Part shown: positions 59,496-64,000 of the stretch, in pieces
Numbering within the stretch: the first letter of the stretch is position 1
How the letters are laid out: every line of letters starts with the position of its first letter
Made by a program: the position numbers and the translations under genes
Notes under the pieces: model-generated
The model's input: only the letters and a program-made list of their open reading frames with translations
The model's database searches: none
Told to the model about the DNA's origin: nothing
From: Schistocerca nitens
Taxonomy: Eukaryota > Arthropoda > Insecta > Orthoptera > Acrididae
Assembly (NCBI RefSeq): GCF_023898315.1
Contig: NC_064623.1
Span: forward strand, 17,311,140-17,375,139
DNA: 64,000 bases
Direction: 5' to 3'

Positions 59496-61062
59496 CCGGG
59501 TGATCAAAAAGTCAGTATAAATTTGAAAACTGAATAAATCACGGAATAATGTAGACAGATAGGTACAAATTGACACACATGCTTGGAATGACATGGGGTT
59601 TTATTAGAACCAAAAAAATACAAACGTTCAAAAAATGTCCGACAGATGGCGCTTCATCTGATCAGAATACCAATAATTAGCATAACAAAGTAAGACAAAG
59701 CAAAGATGATGTTCTTCACAGGAAATGCTCAATATGTCCACCATAATTCCTCAACAATAGCTGTAGTCGAGGAATAATGTTGTGAACAGCACTGTAAAGC
59801 ATGTCCGGAGTTACGGTGAGGCATTGACGTCGGATGTTGTCTCTCAGCATCCCTAGAGATGTCGGTCGATCACGATACACTTGCGACTTCAGGTAACCCC
59901 AAAGCCAATAATCGCACAGACTGAGGTCTGGGGACATGGGAGGCCAAGCATGACGGAAGTGGCTGCTGAGCAGATGATCCATCACCAAACGACGCGCGCA
60001 AGAGATCTTTCATGCGTCTAGCAATATGGGGTGGAGCGCCATCCTGCATAAACTTCGTACGTTCCAGCAGGTGTTTATCAGCCAGGCTGGGGGTGATGCG
60101 ATTCTGTAACATATCGGCGTACCTCTCACCCGTCACGGTAGCAGTTACAAAACCAGAATCACGCATTTCCTCGAAGAAAAAGGCCCGATAACGGTAGATG
60201 TGGTAAATTCAACCCATGCCGTGACTTTCTTGTCGTGGAATGGAGTTTCCGCGACAGTTCTAGGATTTTCGGTAGCCCAAATTCTGCAGTTGTGGGCGTT
60301 GACAGACCCTCGGAGCGTGAAATGAGCTTCGTCGGTCCACAACACGTTACTCAACCAATTGTCGTCTTCCGCCATCTTTTGAAACGCCCACACCGCAAAT
60401 GCCCTCCGCTTCACTAAATCACCAGGTAACAGTTCATGATGCCGATGGATTTAGTACGGATAGCATCGGAGGGTACGCCTCAGTGCCAACCAAACAGTAG
60501 TGTATAGAATGCCGGTGCGACGTGCTACTGCACGAGCGCTGACTTCCCCGTGCATAGACGAACCCGATACAGTCTCCATTTCTTCCTGAACTGTCTCAGC
60601 AGCATTACGCCTTGTGCTCGGTCGGCCACTACGGGGTCTATCGTCTAAACAACCCGTGGCTTCGAACTTCGAAATCATTCTCGCCACAGCTGCATTTGTC
60701 AACGGACCTTTACCCGTTGGAATCCCCTTCCTATGGCGATAGGATCGTAACGCTAAACTAGCACATTCCCCATTCTGATAATACAGCTTCTCTAAAAGCG
60801 CCTTTACAGGTAACGTCAACATGCTGCGACTGCTGGCGCATCTGATTCTCTCTCTCATTACAGCTCCTTTTATACACGATTGTCATGCGCAGTCACTGAC
60901 GTTTTGCTGTCCAGCGCCATCTATCGGACATTTTGTGAACTTTTTTTGTTTTAATAAAACCCCATGTCATTCCAAGCATGTGTGTCAATTTTTGCCTCTC
61001 TATCTACATTATTCCGTGGTTTATTAAGTTTTCAAATTTATACTGACTTTTTGATCACCCGG
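59496..61062 (-). mobile_element. Tc1/mariner-type transposon, family C
   Basis: Ends ccgggtgatcaaaaagtcag and the complement ctgactttttgatcacccgg, 1567 bases. Inverted homology of about 155 bases runs through acacatgcttggaatgacat and ggggttttatta and into gatggcgct. TA precedes the left end; the right flank is CA. Both arms are well preserved, suggesting a fairly recent copy. Confidence 0.9.
59716..60822 (-). pseudogene. Family C transposase relic, DD41D-like
   Basis: Likely start is MLTLPVKALLEKLYYQNGE at 60822; an upstream ATG at 60858 lies in the inverted-repeat side. The N-terminus has helix-turn-helix features (NAAVARMISKFEATG, DDRPRSGRPSTRR hinge, VSARAVARRTGILYTTVWL). One stop (TAA at 60451) and two opposite frameshifts (about 60170 and 59985) break it. 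Catalytic blocks: NVLWTDEAHFTLRGSVNAHN, KFMQDGAPPHIARRMKDLL, PPMSPDLSLCDYWLWGYLK. Spacing between the last two Asp is about 41-42, uncertain because the second frameshift lies between them. It ends RNYGGHIEHFL, like family B's GGHFEHFL. Full length about 369 codons. Confidence 0.82.
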
Positions 61063-62279
61063 CACTTCGGATTATTGTCCACATCTATTTACGAATCTCA
61101 TAGTGACGTCGCACACTAATAATCAGTGATTTACATGTCTTTTTATTCTGCCAGCTCAGTGTTCTTGCAAGATTATATTTACGAGGTTTATAGCAGCTCC
61201 GCAAACTGATAATACTGCATGGTTTATTTTGTGTGGATGTCATAATTTCGTGTCTCATTCCATCTGGGAGTGCTGCTGACTGAAAATGGTGTCGCCCATG
61301 CTAGTTTTAAAAGTGCGATGGTTGGGGGGGGGGGGAGGAGGGGGTCTTGCTCCTGATTGGTCGAGAGAGAAAGGATGGAGAATAGGGGAGTGCTTGGCGC
61401 TTAAACTGTTAGAATCGTTTATCCGCAAATGCATCCACAGATTTCCTCTGGTGAGCGTATAGGTGTCCGTGGGTTATGACTGGCTTGCCTAGATGATCTG
61501 CCTCTTCCCTGAGTGATTGAATGCCTTTCGTGCCAGCCATCAGACTAGAAATGATTACACATACATTGTGCAAATTTCCCTACCGCGCCTGGGACGATGT
61601 TCTGGCTCGCACTGGGCAGGCTCGTTCGCGGCAAGGGCTTCGATGGTGGCCGTGGCCACTTCAAGATTTCCGTACCTTACCAGTATCTCACTCGGTTCGC
61701 TCAATCTGCGAATCCTGGCTTAGTTCCTTGTAGTCTAAATGTGTATTTGTAACAGTCTTTGATATTTACACCGATGTCTTGGGGTCTGTTTGCCCTTATC
61801 ACCACTGGCTGGAGATTCTGTCTTTTGTGTCAGTCACTAGGCCAGAGACGATAACACCGCTGCTTTCTCGGCCATTGGCGGTTTGATGGTGAGGGGAAGG
61901 GGGAGGGGGGGCGGGCGCAGTGTTTGCAGCTACTCCGTACACGTTGGAGTTCGAGGTGTGAGCTACCCTGCGGGCAACACGCTTCTTTGTAGGTAGTTGC
62001 AGATACTGCTCACCTCTCTACAGGCATATTTTGTAGCGCTGTGCTACACATATTGTATCTTTGGTTGGCAGCATCAGAATTTTACTATGACATCACACAA
62101 TCTAGTAATGAAGTTATGGTTTGGCAGGAGTTAATCTATTCCAGTGTGGTATTTCTTACACGTACAATATCTTTAGTTAGAAAACAAGAGCGCTTATAGA
62201 ATTTGCTATGTTATCATTTATATGATGTGACGGCTTTATTTTTACCAGTGTGTTCATTTCTAACACATCCTCTATGGGG
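61063..62279. other. Unassigned stretch
   Basis: Two G-rich runs (about 61323-61345, 61895-61918). No recognised coding frame. Confidence 0.4.
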
Positions 62280-62472
62280 CGGCCGGTGTAGCCGAGCGGT
62301 TCTAGGCGGTTCAGTCTGGAAACGCGCGACCGCTACGGTCGCTGGTTCGAATCCTGCCTCGCACATGGATGTGTGTGATGTCCTTAGGTTAGTTTGGTTT
62401 AAGTAGTTCTAAGTTCTAGGGGACTGATGACCTCCGATGCTGAGTCCCATAGTGCTCAGAGCCATTCGAACT
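62280..62472 (+). mobile_element. tRNA-derived SINE, copy 6
   Basis: Starts cggccggtgtagccgagcgg, B box ggttcgaatcc near 62344, ends gtgctcagagccattcgaac. Clear target duplication not found. Confidence 0.88.
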
Positions 62473-63819
62473 ATACTCTAAGACGTGACACACACACTAG
62501 TAACAGAGTGGTGGCCTAGCAATAATAAATAATTGTGGCCCATGCTGCATTGTGATTGGCTGAGAGCATCATGGCATTAACGCAATACAATGTGATAGCG
62601 ACGTGATGTCGTAACTCTATGATATGGCTTGATGTTGTGCTGCAACATGACGTCACAAAGTTGATGTGATGTGATATGATGTTGACGTGATGTTGAGGCA
62701 GAACTCATGTAATTGGGTACAGTGTGTAAAATTGTGGAACATATCTGCCTAGTTGTGGTGCGTGGCGGTGCATTTACTGACTACATGTTAAATTGTTATT
62801 TACAAATAGGCCTTGGGTGACGTGAATTACAGTAATTAGTTATTACTACATATACGTAGCCTACAAACCTTAAGTATGCTGCACAGTTCCAAAGTGTTCC
62901 AGTTATAAAAGATGGCGTTGGGGAGATGTGCTGTAATAGCAGCGATGACTAAATTCGGACACATTGTGATTGCCTGAGAGCATCATGACATCTACGTGAC
63001 GTGAGGAACAGTGGTGCAGATGTTGCGTAATTAGAAAACTTATTAATATTATGGTAAACCAAGTCAAAATACCAAAATGAGTGAAAATATGTTAAACTGC
63101 GGAAAACACGAAAAATATGGAAACATACATAAAGTTTTTTTGAAAGCTCATATATCTCGACACAAAACACGTGTGCCTATGGGGCAAGTGTGTAACTTTA
63201 GCACATCATTTAATCTTCAGAAAACAATTTTTGTCCCAGATATGAGTTCAGATTATATGAGTTCAAATTATTAAGCTTTATATTAAATTTTTTGCTAACT
63301 TGCATGATGTAATAACTACAGACCGGATTATGTGCACGCAAATATGTATGAAAAATGGTTAAAGATCAAACAATAAAAACATGGTAGTTACTGCATGCAT
63401 TATATCTCAAAGTCGAGCCTGTGCATATCAATTATGAGGAAGAGCGCCGGCAACGCGAAAAATCGGTACGTTTGGAACGCTGATATCATTTTCTGAATAC
63501 TTTCTGGTAGAGGTTAGGAAGGGGACCTTTCTGAGATTATTTTCTAAAAATTTGCAAAATGGGGACGCGTACCGTGTTTCAAGAATTGTTCCTGTTTTGG
63601 TATTGTTGTCGGTATCAAGCGGATGTGATGCGAGTGAGTGGCAGCGAAACAATCGATTTGTACAGGACCAACTTCGAGATACAGAGGGGCGTGCTCAAAA
63701 ACTCCGTAATATTTTATTTAAAAACAACATACAATAATTTTTTTGGACAGCAATAAATTTTAATTAATACTATTTTGCCACTTATTGTATCTGGTAAGAG
63801 TTCACCTGTTCCATCAATA
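62473..63819. other. Unassigned stretch
   Basis: Contains many short TGATGT/GACGTGA-like strings (about 62560-62700) forming an irregular purine-pyrimidine pattern, but no clear tandem unit. No recognised gene. Confidence 0.35.
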
Positions 63820-64000
63820 CGAGGTGCATTCAAGTTCTAAGGCCTTAGATTTTTTTTCTCTGGACTGGAAAGAGATAGAAACATGTGCATTGTTTTAAAA
63901 TGAGGCCGCGTTCATTGTCAATACGTCCCAGAGATGGCAGCACCGTACGGCAGATGGAATTTTACTGCCAGAGGCGAGAATGGGAACTGTTTTAAATACT
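63820..64000 (+). mobile_element. Mariner-type left end, cut by window edge
   Basis: After TA (63818-63819), cgaggtgcattcaagttcta begins a sequence I recall as the 5' end of an abundant orthopteran mariner (with ggactggaaagagatagaaa and cagagatggcagcaccgtac). The transposase would start just beyond the window. Confidence 0.55.

Noticed and set aside
37870..62472. tRNA genes at the six SINE heads
   Set aside because: A and B boxes are good, but each lies in a 190-200 base element with a shared non-tRNA body and usually target duplications; the stems are mismatched.

Overview
The window is eukaryotic and reads as a large, transposon-rich insect genome. The best fit is an orthopteran, probably a locust of the Schistocerca type. 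That identification rests on recalling the tRNA-headed SINE family, the LINE with a (TAGATG)n tail and several mariner families as typical of those genomes; no search was run. Nothing bacterial, no operon, no CRISPR and no genuine RNA gene was seen.

Host gene: one protein-coding gene can be supported, on the + strand. It has three exons (2205-2540, 8587-8949, 20218-20346), all phase 0 with GT/AG borders, giving about 275 residues of the C-terminal part of a leucine-rich-repeat protein. Earlier exons must lie left of position 1. Its two introns (about 6.0 and 11.3 kb) are filled with transposons.

Layout. 1-600: LINE endonuclease fragment. 3.7-7.6 kb: decayed hAT transposase split by a DD41D mariner-like element (copy 1). 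7.9-8.3 kb: LINE C-terminus. 9.0-15.6 kb: Penelope-like element (RT plus GIY-YIG-like end, minus strand) with long terminal inverted repeats; a 1.4-kb TIR element and a deleted mariner are nested in it. 16.7-17.8 kb: Tc1-like relic. 17.8-19.3 and 23.4-26.0 kb: two copies of one non-coding TIR family. 27.8-29.1 kb: LINE RT. 29.9-31.7 kb: DD41D copy 2. 31.9-33.5 kb: KRBA2/Ginger2-like integrase relic. 34.7-35.9 kb: LINE fragments. 37.4-41.1 kb: a run of mariner, Tc1 and DD41D-like relics, two of them hit by SINEs. 43.0-44.1 kb: two more SINEs. 46.3-48.6 kb: a repeat split by a SINE and a mariner. 50.8-52.4 kb: a second DD41D family, nearly intact. 52.4-54.6 kb: GC-rich probable LTR-type repeat. 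54.7-59.4 kb: LINE pieces split by DD41D copy 3. 59.5-61.1 kb: a third related transposon. 63.8 kb to the end: the tip of another mariner.

The elements do not form a pathway. Their nesting does give an order of insertion, and the number and variety of DD41D-type transposases is the most distinctive feature. No clearly new biological system was found. The best leads are the DD41D cluster, the unclassified CAGGGTGTATAC family, and the Penelope-like element with its nested palindromic TIR element.
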